A program made the translations under genes and the position numbers. Source: Collinsella stercoris DSM 13279 (GTDB taxonomy: Bacteria > Actinomycetota > Coriobacteriia > Coriobacteriales > Coriobacteriaceae). From it: DNA of 64,000 nt. The notes under the pieces were generated by a model, which saw nothing but the letters and a program-made list of their open reading frames with translations, did not search any database and had not been told where the DNA came from. Below, one piece after another: positions 26,167-34,602 of this stretch. Each line of letters opens with the position of its first letter. Positions within the stretch are counted from its first letter, which is position 1. The stretch covers positions 744,001 to 808,000 of the forward strand of contig NZ_CP085935.1 in NCBI RefSeq assembly GCF_020735465.1, given 5' to 3'.

Positions 26167-26700
26167 ATGTCCGACATCCGCGAGAACATGGACAAGGCCC
26201 TTGAGAGCCTGAAGCACAACTTCGCCAAGGTCCGCACCGGCCGGGCGAACGCCAATGTCCTGTCCGACATCACCGTCGACTACTACGGCGTGGCCACCCC
26301 CATCACGCAGGTCGCCGCCGTCAAGGTTCCCGAGGCGCACATGCTCGTCATCGAGCCCTGGGACAAGGCGCTCGTGAACGCCATCGTCAAGGCCGTCACC
26401 GCGTCGGATCTGGGCATCACCCCCAACTCCGACGGCATCGTCGTCCGCCTGCCGTTCCCCGCGCCAACCGAGGAGCGCCGTCGCGAGCTCGTCAAGGAGT
26501 GCCGCGAGCTCGCCGAGCACGCCAAGATCGCCATCCGCAACACCCGCCGCGATGCCAACAACAAGCTGGAGCGCGATGAGGAGCTGACCGAGGACGAGGT
26601 CCGTCGCGAGCAGGCCAAGGTCCAAAAGGCCACCGACGAGTACGTCTCCAAGGTCGACGAGATGCTCAAGGCCAAAGAAGCAGAAGTGATGGAGATCTAG
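26167..26700 (+). CDS. frr: Ribosome recycling factor
   Basis: With EF-G, RRF splits post-termination ribosomes. The 177-residue protein has the RRF signature FAKVRTGRANANVLSDITVDYYG (in parts), VPEAHMLVIEPWDK, and the long three-helix-bundle C-terminus with IRNTRRDANNKL. GAGGAG in the end of pyrH serves as ribosome site for the ATG at 26167. uppS starts four bases after the stop. Confidence 0.97.
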   Translation: MSDIRENMDKALESLKHNFAKVRTGRANANVLSDITVDYYGVATPITQVAAVKVPEAHMLVIEPWDKALVNAIVKAVTASDLGITPNSDGIVVRLPFPAPTEERRRELVKECRELAEHAKIAIRNTRRDANNKLERDEELTEDEVRREQAKVQKATDEYVSKVDEMLKAKEAEVMEI

Positions 26701-26703
26701 CCC

Positions 26704-27489
26704 ATGCGTTATGACGTGGAAAAGCTCGGCGAGTTCTTTGCCGAGCATCCTGCGGACATATCTCTCGACGACATCGACATGGCGCGCATCCCGCGCCATG
26801 TCTCTTGCATCATGGACGGCAACGGCCGATGGGCGACGGCGCGCGGCCTCGGCAGGGGAGAGGGGCACAAGGCGGGCATCGTCGCGTTGCAGGACGTCAT
26901 CACCGCCTGCGTGCGCTTGGGCGTCGACGTCTTGTCCGCCTACGCGTTCTCGACCGAGAACTGGAACCGCCCGCAGACCGAGGTCAACCTCCTCATGCAC
27001 CTGTTCGCCAAGACCTTCGTCGACGAGCTGCCGCTGCTCAAGCGCGAGAACGTCCGCGTCGAGTTCCTCGGCGACATCTCCGTGCTGCCCAAAAAGACGC
27101 GCGAGGTGTTCGAGTACGGCCTGGAGCAGACGAGCGACCATACGGGCATGACGCTCGCGCTCGCCGTCAACTACGGGGCGCGCGCCGAGCTCGCGCGCGC
27201 CGCGCGGCTGCTTGCGAAGGAGGTCGCCGCGGGCCACCTGTCGCCGGACGATATCGACGAGTCCGCGATCGCCGACCACCTGTACACCGCGGACCTGCCC
27301 GATCCCGAGTTGGTCATCCGCACCTCCGGCGAGATGCGCCTCTCCAATTACCTGCTGTGGCAGGTCGCGTACGCGGAGTTTTACCTTACCGACACCTATT
27401 GGCCCGATTTCGATCGGTGGGGCCTGCTGCGCGCCATTGCGGCGTTCCAGGGCCGCGATCGTCGCTTTGGAGGCCTTTCCGCTCGATAG
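26704..27489 (+). CDS. uppS: Isoprenyl transferase (undecaprenyl diphosphate synthase)
   Basis: This cis-prenyltransferase extends farnesyl diphosphate to the C55 carrier of cell-wall precursors. The 261-residue product has the catalytic Asp38 in MDGNGRW, then YAFSTENWNRP, and the C-terminal PELVIRTSGEMRLSNYLLWQ and TYWPDF blocks. The usual RxxGH after the first motif is LGRGEGH here, a minor change. The first about 30 residues are an extra acidic extension. It sits in the frr-uppS-cdsA-dxr-rseP block conserved in many bacteria. Confidence 0.95.
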   Translation: MRYDVEKLGEFFAEHPADISLDDIDMARIPRHVSCIMDGNGRWATARGLGRGEGHKAGIVALQDVITACVRLGVDVLSAYAFSTENWNRPQTEVNLLMHLFAKTFVDELPLLKRENVRVEFLGDISVLPKKTREVFEYGLEQTSDHTGMTLALAVNYGARAELARAARLLAKEVAAGHLSPDDIDESAIADHLYTADLPDPELVIRTSGEMRLSNYLLWQVAYAEFYLTDTYWPDFDRWGLLRAIAAFQGRDRRFGGLSAR

Positions 27490-27515
27490 CGAGCGGACTG
27501 TTGAGGAGATTCTTG

Positions 27516-28376
27516 ATGAGTTCCCAGGTACCCGTTACACCCGATTCGCAGGAAGGGGCGCCGGCTGGACGGGCGCACGCCTTCTTGGTCCGGTCCATCG
27601 CCGGAATCATCTACGCCGTCCTGTTCATCGGGTCGCTGCTGCTCGGCGTCGTTCCCACCGCCCTGTTCACCGCCGCGATGGCCGGGCTTTGCTGCTATGA
27701 GTTCTACCGCATGGTGCGCATCGACGGCAAGGTGCCCAATGAGTTCGTGGGCCTCGTCGCGGCGGTCCTGTTTCCGCTGTCGGCGCTCGTCGACGCCGTG
27801 TGGCTCACGGTCCTCAACTTCCTCATGGTGCTCCTGGTGGGCCTGTGGTACGTCCAGAACCCCCGCACCCGTATGGCCGACGTCGCCGTCACCGTCTTTG
27901 GACCGCTGTATACCGGCTACATGCTGTCGGCTATCGTCCTGCTGCGCGAGGCCATTCCCGGCATGGAGGGCGCCCTGCTCTCCATCGGCGTCTGCGCCTC
28001 GCTGTGGCTCTCCGACTCCTTCGCGTACATGGTCGGAAGCAAATTCGGCAAGCACAAGATGGTCCCCAAGATCTCGCCCAAGAAGAGCTGGGAGGGCTTT
28101 TTTGGCGGGCTGCTCGGCTCCGTCGCCGTCTGGCTCGTTCTCTGGTCGACCGGGCTCTATGAGATGAATATCTGGTTCGCCGTGCTATGCGGCGTCGTCA
28201 TCTCCGTCATGGGCGTCTTTGGCGACCTGATCGAGAGCCGCATCAAGCGCGGCGTAGGCGTCAAGGACTCCGGCAACCTGATTCCCGGGCATGGCGGCAT
28301 GCTCGACCGCTCCGACTCCCTCATCATCGGCGTCATCACCGCCTATCTCATGCTGCACCTGGGTGGTGTTCTGTAA
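27516..28376 (+). CDS. cdsA: Phosphatidate cytidylyltransferase
   Basis: CdsA makes CDP-diacylglycerol, the substrate of the PgsA-like enzyme encoded at 52.5 kb. The 286-residue integral membrane protein has about eight transmembrane helices and the signature near its C-terminus: SRIKRGVGVKDSGNLIPGHGG followed by DRSDS, close to the S-x8-K-R-x4-K-D-x5-PGHGGxxDRxDS pattern. GAGGAG at 27503-27508 sets the ATG at 27516. The stop overlaps the dxr start as TAATG. Confidence 0.94.
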   Translation: MSSQVPVTPDSQEGAPAGRAHAFLVRSIAGIIYAVLFIGSLLLGVVPTALFTAAMAGLCCYEFYRMVRIDGKVPNEFVGLVAAVLFPLSALVDAVWLTVLNFLMVLLVGLWYVQNPRTRMADVAVTVFGPLYTGYMLSAIVLLREAIPGMEGALLSIGVCASLWLSDSFAYMVGSKFGKHKMVPKISPKKSWEGFFGGLLGSVAVWLVLWSTGLYEMNIWFAVLCGVVISVMGVFGDLIESRIKRGVGVKDSGNLIPGHGGMLDRSDSLIIGVITAYLMLHLGGVL

Positions 28377-29554
28377 TGCGGAAGCGCATCGACTCTCACG
28401 CGCGCACGCCCGTCGCCATCCTCGGCTGCACCGGCTCCATCGGCACGCAGGCGCTCGATGTCTGCCGTCAGCATGCCGACCGGCTCCAGGTCGTCGCGCT
28501 CTCCGCGCACAGCAGGACCGAGGAGCTCGTTCGCTACGCCCGCGAGTTCGACGTCGCGCACGCCGCCGTCACCGATCCCCGCCATGCGGCAGACCCGATT
28601 CTCTCCGAGCTGCCGCACGGCTGCGATTTGTTGACGGGCGAGGACTCGGCCGCCGAGCTCGCGTGCATGGATGATTGCGATGTCGTGCTCGTCTCGATCG
28701 TCGGGGCCGCGGGACTCGCCGCCAGTCACGCGGCGCTCACGAGCGGCAAGCGCCTCGCCCTCGCGAACAAGGAGTCCCTCGTGGTGGGCGGCGATCTTCT
28801 CATGCCGCTCGCGCGCCCCGGTCAACTCCTGCCCGTCGACTCGGAGCACGGCGCGATCTTCCAGTGCCTGATCGGGGAGGACGCGCGCGAGGTCCATTGC
28901 ATCTGGCTCACCTGCTCCGGTGGCCCCTTTTACGGCCGCAGCCCGCGTGAGCTCGAGTCGGTGACGCGTCGCGACGCCCTGGCTCACCCCACGTGGAACA
29001 TGGGGGCCAAGATCACCATCGATTCGGCGACGCTCATGAACAAGGGCCTCGAGCGCATCGAGGCCATGCATCTCTTTGGTATGGGCCTTGACCGCATCAA
29101 CGTCCTCATCCAGCGCGAATCCAAGATCCACTCCATGGTCGAGTTCGTGGACGGGTCCGTGATCGCGCATCTGGGCGCCTCCGACATGCGCATTCCCATC
29201 CAATATGCCCTCTCGTATCCCGAGCGCTGGGATTCCCCCGCGCCACGCGTTGATTTTCGAGAGCTCGGGTCCCTTTCCTTCGGGGCCCCGGATATGGATG
29301 CCTTCCGATGCCTCAAGCTCGCCGAGATCGCCGGCGAGATGGGTGGGACGATGCCATGCGTGCTCAACGCCGCCAATGAGGTCGCGGTCGACGCCTTCCT
29401 GCACGATCGCCTCGGATTCAACGACATCGCCCGGGTCGTCGATGCCTGCATGAACGCCCATGAGCGCCTCGATGTCGTCTCGTTCGAGCAACTCGCAGAC
29501 GTCGATGCGTGGACGCGCCGTCGCGCCGCGCAGGCGATCGCGTCGCTCGCATAA
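28376..29554 (+). CDS. dxr: 1-deoxy-D-xylulose 5-phosphate reductoisomerase
   Basis: DXR makes 2-C-methyl-D-erythritol 4-phosphate, the committed step of the MEP isoprenoid pathway. The 392-residue protein has the NADPH site VAILGCTGSIGTQALDV, ANKESLVVGGDLL, VDSEHGAIFQC with the metal-binding acidic residues, and TCSGGPFYG. It overlaps cdsA by one base. ispG and ispH, later steps of the pathway, lie at 31.0 and 41.9 kb. Confidence 0.96.
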   Translation: MRKRIDSHARTPVAILGCTGSIGTQALDVCRQHADRLQVVALSAHSRTEELVRYAREFDVAHAAVTDPRHAADPILSELPHGCDLLTGEDSAAELACMDDCDVVLVSIVGAAGLAASHAALTSGKRLALANKESLVVGGDLLMPLARPGQLLPVDSEHGAIFQCLIGEDAREVHCIWLTCSGGPFYGRSPRELESVTRRDALAHPTWNMGAKITIDSATLMNKGLERIEAMHLFGMGLDRINVLIQRESKIHSMVEFVDGSVIAHLGASDMRIPIQYALSYPERWDSPAPRVDFRELGSLSFGAPDMDAFRCLKLAEIAGEMGGTMPCVLNAANEVAVDAFLHDRLGFNDIARVVDACMNAHERLDVVSFEQLADVDAWTRRRAAQAIASLA

Positions 29555-29570
29555 CGTGGATTAGGGATAT

Positions 29571-31019
29571 ATGGACTCCGTCATCGCTTTCATCGGCCCC
29601 TTGTTCTGGGGCCTCGTGCTTCTTTCCGCTCTCGTCTTCGTCCACGAGGGCGGACATTTTCTCGCCGCGCGCGTTTGCGGCGTTCGCGTGCTCGAGTTCT
29701 TCCTCGGCATGCCCTGCAGATTCAACCTGCATCACGTCTCCAAGCGCATAGGGACCAAATTCGGCGTGACGCCCATCCTGTTGGGAGGCTACGCCGAGAT
29801 CTGCGGCATGGACCCGACCGACGTCGCCTGCGCGCCGCGGGTCCTCGGCTCCATCCATCGCAGCGGCGTCGCCCGCGTCTCCGACCTCGCAGCCGAGCTC
29901 GACGTTTCCCAGTCCGAGATCGAAGACGCCTGCTCGCTGCTGTACGGCTGGGGATCGATCGTTCCCTGGGACGTCGAGCCCATGCAGGGCGAGGAGGGGT
30001 CCCAGGGCTCCAAGGGCTTCCCGACGGCATTCGCCGCCGTCGCGCGCGATGCGGCGGGCAACACCCTGTACGATGGGCGGGCCTTCGACCGCGCGCATGC
30101 CACCAAACAAGGTGAGCCCTGGAACCCGCCCATGGACGATCAGGCGTTCTTTGATGCCGAGCGGTCGCATACGTATGTGGGAAAGGGTTTTTGGAAGCGC
30201 GCGCTCATGCTCGTCGCCGGTATCGCCGTGAACATCCTCACGGGGTTCCTGCTGGTAATCGCCGTGTATTCGGTGCTCGGTGTTTCAACGCCGGTCGACG
30301 CCAACGTGGTGGGCGGCGTCGTCGAGGGCTCACCTGCCGACGAGGCGGGGCTCAAGGTCGGTGACCGTATCCAAGGTGTCGATGGAACGTCCGTCGACTC
30401 GTGGATGTCCCTGCTTGAGGCGCTTGATGCCCACGGCGACCAGGACGCGATCTCGCTGGAGGTATGGCGCCCGCGCGATCAAGCCGATGCGTTCGAGCAC
30501 GTCATGCCCGACGATCTCGACAGGGCCGACGCTTGGTTCGACGAGCATGGCGATTTCAAGACGATCGAGGTCTCCTTTGATGAGGACGGGATGCTCGGCA
30601 TCAACGTCCCGACGCAAGTCGTGCGGCTCGATCCCCTCCAGTCGTGCCAGATCGCCATCGACAACATCGTCGCGACGGCTCAGTCCGTGATGAACCTGTT
30701 GAACCCCCGTCACACCATGGAGGTCCTTGATAACTCAACGTCCGTTGTCGGCATCTCGGTCATGTCTGCTGAGGCGGCGGCTGCGGGCCCGGCGACCTTC
30801 CTCAACCTCGCCGCGCTCATCTCGTTCTCGCTCGGCTTCATGAACCTCCTGCCCATTCCGCCCCTCGATGGCGGCAAGCTGCTCATCGAGGTGATCCAGG
30901 CGGTGACGAGGCGCGAGGTCCCCATCAAGATCCAAAGCGCCATCTCGGTGGTGGGTATCGTGCTGTTCGGCTTGCTGTTCATCTACATGCTGCGCGCCGA
31001 TTTCCTGCGGTTCTTCTAG
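29571..31019 (+). CDS. RseP-like site-2 zinc metalloprotease (M50) with PDZ domain and an unusual cytosolic insert
   Basis: The protein cleaves substrates inside the membrane. HEGGH at residues 25-29 in TM1 and PPLDGGK near residue 430 form the zinc site; a PDZ domain spans about 245-340. Between the LLGGY segment (about 71-74) and the second transmembrane helix (about 208-236) lies an insert of roughly 120 residues. Residues 88-133 look like a winged helix (VLGSIHRSGVARVSDLAAEL, then VSQSEIEDACSLL), and the rest is Gly/Pro-rich. By RseP topology this insert should be cytosolic. The gene follows dxr by 16 bp; ispG follows by 13 bp. Intramembrane protease assignment is firm, substrate unknown. 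Confidence 0.9.
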   Translation: MDSVIAFIGPLFWGLVLLSALVFVHEGGHFLAARVCGVRVLEFFLGMPCRFNLHHVSKRIGTKFGVTPILLGGYAEICGMDPTDVACAPRVLGSIHRSGVARVSDLAAELDVSQSEIEDACSLLYGWGSIVPWDVEPMQGEEGSQGSKGFPTAFAAVARDAAGNTLYDGRAFDRAHATKQGEPWNPPMDDQAFFDAERSHTYVGKGFWKRALMLVAGIAVNILTGFLLVIAVYSVLGVSTPVDANVVGGVVEGSPADEAGLKVGDRIQGVDGTSVDSWMSLLEALDAHGDQDAISLEVWRPRDQADAFEHVMPDDLDRADAWFDEHGDFKTIEVSFDEDGMLGINVPTQVVRLDPLQSCQIAIDNIVATAQSVMNLLNPRHTMEVLDNSTSVVGISVMSAEAAAAGPATFLNLAALISFSLGFMNLLPIPPLDGGKLLIEVIQAVTRREVPIKIQSAISVVGIVLFGLLFIYMLRADFLRFF

Positions 31020-31032
31020 AAGGGAGAGGGAT

Positions 31033-32094
31033 ATGGCTCCATGCGCCCGTGAGCTCACGCGTCCCGTTGTAGTCGGAGATGTCCAGATCGGCGGGGGCGC
31101 CCCCGTCGTCGTGCAGTCCATGACGTGCACGCCCACCACCGATGTCGCCTCGACGCTCGCCCAGGTCCGCGCGTTGGCGGAGGCCGGATGCGACATCGTT
31201 CGCGTGAGTGTTCCCACCAAAGAGGCCCTCGGCCCCTTCGGTGTGGTCTGTCGCGAGTCGCCGGTCCCTATCGTCGCAGATATTCATTTCGACTATCGCC
31301 TGGCGATCGGGGCCGTTCAGGCCGGGGCCGCAAAACTGCGAATCAACCCCGGCAACATCGGCGATTGGGATCGCGTCGACGCCGTGATCGATGCGGCGGG
31401 GGAGGCGGGAGCCGCCATTCGCATCGGCGTGAACGCCGGCTCGCTCGACCGCACCATCGCCGAGCGCGATGACTTGACGCAGCCCGAGAAGCTCGTCGCC
31501 TCCTCTCTTGAGTTCATCGAGCATTTCGAAAACCGCGGCTTTGCCGATATCGTGCTTTCCGCCAAGGCCCACAGCGTCCTCACCACGCTCGACACGTATC
31601 GCGCCCTTTCCCGCGAGATCCCGCATGTGCCGCTGCACCTGGGCGTCACGGAGGCCGGAACGGTTCAGCAGGGGACGATCAAGAGCTCCGTCGGCCTGGG
31701 CATCCTGCTTTCCGAGGGAATCGGCGACACCATGCGCGTCTCGCTCACCGCTGACCCTGTCGAGGAGCCCCCCGTGTGTTGGGGCATCCTTTCCGCCTTG
31801 GGGCTGCGCCGTCGCGGCCCGGAGCTCGTGAGCTGTCCCACCTGCGGCCGTACGCAGGTGGATCTCATCGGTTTGGCCGAGTGCGTGTCCGACCGGCTCA
31901 AGACCTGCGACAAGCCCATCTCGGTCGCCGTCATGGGCTGCGTGGTGAACGGTCCCGGCGAGGCCAGCGACGCCGACGTGGGCGTTGCGTGCGGCAGGGG
32001 AGTGGGCATGGTCTTTCGCCATGGCGAGGTCATTCGCAAGGTCCCCGAAGCCCAGATCGTCGACGCCCTCATGGAGGAAATCGACAAGCTCTAG
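31033..32094 (+). CDS. ispG: 4-hydroxy-3-methylbut-2-en-1-yl diphosphate synthase
   Basis: IspG (GcpE) is the [4Fe-4S] enzyme that makes HMBPP, the substrate of IspH. The 353-residue product has the TIM-barrel motif VQSMTCTPTTDV, VADIHFDYRLA, and the cluster cysteines in CPTCGRTQVD and MGCVVNGPGEASDADVG. AGGGAG lies before the ATG at 31033. It is last in the frr-uppS-cdsA-dxr-rseP-ispG unit; palindrome C follows directly. Confidence 0.96.
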   Translation: MAPCARELTRPVVVGDVQIGGGAPVVVQSMTCTPTTDVASTLAQVRALAEAGCDIVRVSVPTKEALGPFGVVCRESPVPIVADIHFDYRLAIGAVQAGAAKLRINPGNIGDWDRVDAVIDAAGEAGAAIRIGVNAGSLDRTIAERDDLTQPEKLVASSLEFIEHFENRGFADIVLSAKAHSVLTTLDTYRALSREIPHVPLHLGVTEAGTVQQGTIKSSVGLGILLSEGIGDTMRVSLTADPVEEPPVCWGILSALGLRRRGPELVSCPTCGRTQVDLIGLAECVSDRLKTCDKPISVAVMGCVVNGPGEASDADVGVACGRGVGMVFRHGEVIRKVPEAQIVDALMEEIDKL

Positions 32095-32105
32095 TCCGTC
32101 CCAAC

Positions 32106-32189
32106 GCCTCGTTCCAGACATAATTCCTTCAAGTGTTGTTCGCGTTCCGCTCACGGAAACACCGTACGGAAATATGTCCGGCACGAGGC
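32106..32189 (-). repeat. Large intergenic palindrome, probable diverged copy C (ispG-proS gap)
   Basis: GCCTCG plus a 15-nt continuation at 32106-32127 pairs with 32168-32189, with three mismatches over about 21 bp by my count. A small inner hairpin (TTCCG/CGGAA) lies at 32145-32158. Read on the minus strand, the interior aligns loosely with copy B and shares a TTCCG...GAGC block. It begins 12 bp after the ispG stop. The proS promoter lies outside it, so it is not a leader structure of proS. Confidence 0.6.
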
Positions 32190-32213
32190 TGCGCCGCCAT
32201 CATGCCTTTGGGG

Positions 32214-32241
32214 TTGGGCAACTCGGATAACCTGCTATCAT
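32214..32241 (+). promoter_or_regulatory. Promoter of proS: TTGGGC - 16 bp - TATCAT, extended -10
   Basis: TTGGGC at 32214-32219 and TATCAT at 32236-32241 are 16 bp apart, with TG two bases before the -10. Transcription would start near 32248, giving a leader of only about 30 nt, too short for a T-box. Confidence 0.65.
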
Positions 32242-32278
32242 CTGTAACGTTTAACTGGAAAAGACTGAGGAGGTCGCC

Positions 32279-34006
32279 GTGTCAAAGACGCGCGCCATGA
32301 AGATGTCCAAGCTGTACGCCCCCACGCTCAAGGAGGATCCCGCCGAGGCCGAGCTCGCGAGCCATCGCCTGATGCTCCGCGCGGGCCTCATCCGCAAGCA
32401 GGCCGCCGGCCTGTACAGCTACCTGCCGCTCGCGTGGCGCTCGCTGCGCAAGATCGAGGACATCGTGCGCGATGAGATGGATGCCGCCGGCGCCCAGGAG
32501 CTGCTCATGCCCATCATGGTCGATGCCCAGGTGTGGCGTGAGTCCGGTCGTTACAACGCCTACGGCCCCGAGCTGATGCGTATCGACGACCGCCACGATC
32601 GCGAGTTCGTCTTGGGCCCCACGCACGAGGAGACGGTGACCGACCTCATCAAGAACGAGCTCAAGAGCTACAAGCAGCTGCCCGTCAACCTGTACCAGAT
32701 CCAGGACAAGTTCCGTGACGAGATGCGTCCCCGCTTTGGCCTCATGCGCGGTCGCGAGTTCATCATGAAGGACGGGTATTCCTTCAACGCCACGCAGGAG
32801 TCGCTGCAGGAGACCTACGACGAGATGAAGCAGGCCTACGCCAACATCTGCGAGCGTTGCGGCCTGAAGGCGCTGCCCGTCGTGGCTGACTCCGGCCAGA
32901 TCGGCGGCGACACGTCCGTCGAGTTCATGGCGCTCGCCGACGCCGGCGAGGCCGCGCTCGTCTACTGCGACGCCTGCGGCTACGCCGCCGACGATGAGGC
33001 GGCCTCCACGCAGGTCGTCGTGACCGAGGGCCCCGGCGACGGCACGCTCAGCAAGGTGCATACGCCTGGCATGGGGACCATCGCCGCGGTCGCCGAGTTC
33101 TTCGGGTTCCCCGAGAACGGCACGCGCAAGGCGCTGGCCATCATCGACGCGGAGGGCAATCCCGTCGTCGCCATCGTCCCGGGCGACCACGAGCTCAACG
33201 ACTGCAAGGCGGAGCATGTCTTCGGCGAGGGCTACCGCATGATGACCGATGAGGAGCTCGAGGCCCACGGGCTGTTCAAGGGCTTCATCGGGCCGGTCAA
33301 CCTGCCTGAGGGCATTCGCCTGGTGTGCGATGTCACGCTCAAGGATTCCCAGAAGTGGGCCTGCGGCGCCAATGAGGTCGACTACCACTTCACCGGTGCC
33401 TGCCCGGGGCGCGATTTCACGCCCGATGCGTGGGAGGACCTCATCACCGTCATCGCCGGCGACCCCTGTCCCCACTGCGGCGCCTCGCTTGCCGGCGCGC
33501 GCGGTATCGAGGTCTCCCAGGTGTTCCAGCTCGGTACCAAGTACTCCGAGGCCATGGGCGCCACGTTCGCCGACGAGAACGGCGAGGAGAAGCCCTTCCT
33601 CATGGGTTGCTACGGCGTCGGCGTGTCCCGCACGCTTGCCGCGTCCGTCGAGCAGCATCACGACGGGCATGGCATCATCTGGCCCGTCTCGATCGCGCCG
33701 TATGAGGTCTCCATCATGCCGCTCGATCCCACGATCGAGGAGTGCGCCGAGGTGTGCGCCCGTCTGACGGACGAGCTGTGCGCAGCGGGCATCGAGGTCA
33801 TCGTCGACGACCGCGACATCCGCCCCGGCGTGAAGTTCGCCGACAACGATCTCATGGGCTTCCCGTATCAGATCGTGCTCGGCAAGCGCGGGCTCAAGAA
33901 CGGCACGGTCGAGCTCAAGGACCGCGCGACCGGCGAGCGCGAGGACGTCGCCATCGATGAGGTCGCGGCCAAGGTCGCCGACCTCGTGATCTCTCAGCGC
34001 CGATAA
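32279..34006 (+). CDS. proS: Prolyl-tRNA synthetase, bacterial type with editing insert
   Basis: ProRS charges tRNA-Pro (a GGG tRNA-Pro is encoded at 52.3 kb). The 575-residue class II synthetase shows RQAGLIRKQAAGLYSYLP-like motif 1 context (LRAGLIRKQAAGLYSYLPL in parts), motif 2 KFRDEMRPRFGLMRGREF in parts, and motif 3 GCYGVGVSR. An INS editing domain of about 180 residues separates motifs 2 and 3. The start is a GTG at 32279 with GAGGAGG at 32267-32273; ATG at 32297 is an alternative. A strong terminator follows. Confidence 0.96.
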   Translation: MSKTRAMKMSKLYAPTLKEDPAEAELASHRLMLRAGLIRKQAAGLYSYLPLAWRSLRKIEDIVRDEMDAAGAQELLMPIMVDAQVWRESGRYNAYGPELMRIDDRHDREFVLGPTHEETVTDLIKNELKSYKQLPVNLYQIQDKFRDEMRPRFGLMRGREFIMKDGYSFNATQESLQETYDEMKQAYANICERCGLKALPVVADSGQIGGDTSVEFMALADAGEAALVYCDACGYAADDEAASTQVVVTEGPGDGTLSKVHTPGMGTIAAVAEFFGFPENGTRKALAIIDAEGNPVVAIVPGDHELNDCKAEHVFGEGYRMMTDEELEAHGLFKGFIGPVNLPEGIRLVCDVTLKDSQKWACGANEVDYHFTGACPGRDFTPDAWEDLITVIAGDPCPHCGASLAGARGIEVSQVFQLGTKYSEAMGATFADENGEEKPFLMGCYGVGVSRTLAASVEQHHDGHGIIWPVSIAPYEVSIMPLDPTIEECAEVCARLTDELCAAGIEVIVDDRDIRPGVKFADNDLMGFPYQIVLGKRGLKNGTVELKDRATGEREDVAIDEVAAKVADLVISQRR

Positions 34007-34079
34007 GGTCGTTGCTTTCTGAGCGTTTGCAATAGCGGCTATTAGTTAGTTTGCACGCCTGTACCGTGCATGGATGCTC

Positions 34080-34110
34080 GCGGCCCCGCTACAGCGCGGG
34101 GCCGCTCTTT
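34080..34110 (+). terminator. Intrinsic terminator of proS
   Basis: GCGGCCCCGC at 34080-34089 and GCGGGGCCGC at 34096-34105 are exact complements with a six-base loop, followed by TCTTT. It lies 74 bp after the proS stop. Confidence 0.85.
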
Positions 34111-34240
34111 GACTGTATGCCTCCAATGATGCTCTATTGCACGGCCATCGGGCCCCAACGCGTCTTCATCGAATTCCAATCCGACTCTATTGCGTCTGCT
34201 TTCACTCCGACTCGTTCGGTTCAAGCCTTCCTCGAAAGAC
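34111..34240. other. Gene-free stretch after proS
   Basis: The interval between the proS terminator and the tandem hairpins has no convincing open frame or ribosome site and is less GC-rich than its surroundings. The whole proS to tRNA-Val gap is about 500 bp. I see no recognisable function in this sub-segment. Confidence 0.5.
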
Positions 34241-34298
34241 TGTGCGTAACCGGCCTTTTGAAATAAGCCGATTCGTTTCAAAAGGCCGGTTACGCACA
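34241..34298. repeat. Palindromic repeat, unit 1 (perfect 23-12-23 hairpin)
   Basis: The left arm 34241-34263 (begins TGTGCGTAACCG, ends TTTGAAA) is the exact complement of the right arm 34276-34298, around a 12-nt loop. Twenty-three perfect pairs in DNA of this age suggest a recent or selected element. AAAAAT follows the right arm, so on the + strand it could also end transcription. Confidence 0.85.
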
Positions 34299-34314
34299 AA
34301 AATAGCCATGATAA

Positions 34315-34372
34315 TGTGCTTTACCATAGGTTTGAAAGATACGGCGCGTTTTCAAAGCAGCGGTTACGCACA
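34315..34372. repeat. Palindromic repeat, unit 2 (same 23-12-23 geometry, decayed left arm)
   Basis: The right arm 34350-34372 shares TTTCAAA and CGGTTACGCACA with unit 1 and differs only in the four bases between them. The loop is again 12 nt. The left arm 34315-34337 keeps TGTGC, ACC and TTTGAAA but has lost about six pairs. The two units are 16 bp apart and clearly belong to one family. Confidence 0.75.
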
Positions 34373-34471
34373 CGAAGTCTATTCGTGTCAGCACCGTGCA
34401 TTACGGCTCTTTATGTACTTGAGCGTGATTTCAATGACGGGTTTCGATTTCGGATAACGACTATCGAAAAG

Positions 34472-34500
34472 AAAAGCCAGAGACAATGTCCCTGGCTTTT
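34472..34500 (-). terminator. Terminator of tRNA-Val (functional on the minus strand, near-symmetric)
   Basis: AAAAGCCAG at 34472-34480 pairs with CTGGCTTTT at 34492-34500, with further pairs toward a small loop. On the minus strand the stem is followed by TTTTC and it lies just downstream of tRNA-Val. The A and T flanks mean it could also stop rightward transcription. Confidence 0.8.
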
Positions 34501-34508
34501 AAGTTTGA

Positions 34509-34583
34509 TGGTGGGCGATACAAGATTCGAACTTGTGACCCCATCCGTGTGAAGGATATGCTCTACCCCTGAGCCAATCGCCC
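34509..34583 (-). tRNA. tRNA-Val (anticodon CAC)
   Basis: The minus strand folds into a full cloverleaf: acceptor GGGCGAT/ATCGCCC, D arm GCTC...GAGC, anticodon loop TTCACAC giving CAC, T loop TTCGAAT. The CCA end is encoded (34509-34511 on the + strand as TGG). It reads GUG codons. It is the only leftward gene in the first 57 kb. Confidence 0.93.
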
Positions 34584-34602
34584 GTGCTTTTCAGCAAGGA
34601 GA

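Noticed and set aside
32106-32278. T-box riboswitch controlling proS
   Set aside because: The predicted transcript leader is only about 30 nt, and the T-box consensus and a tRNA-Pro specifier loop are absent; the hairpin lies upstream of the promoter.
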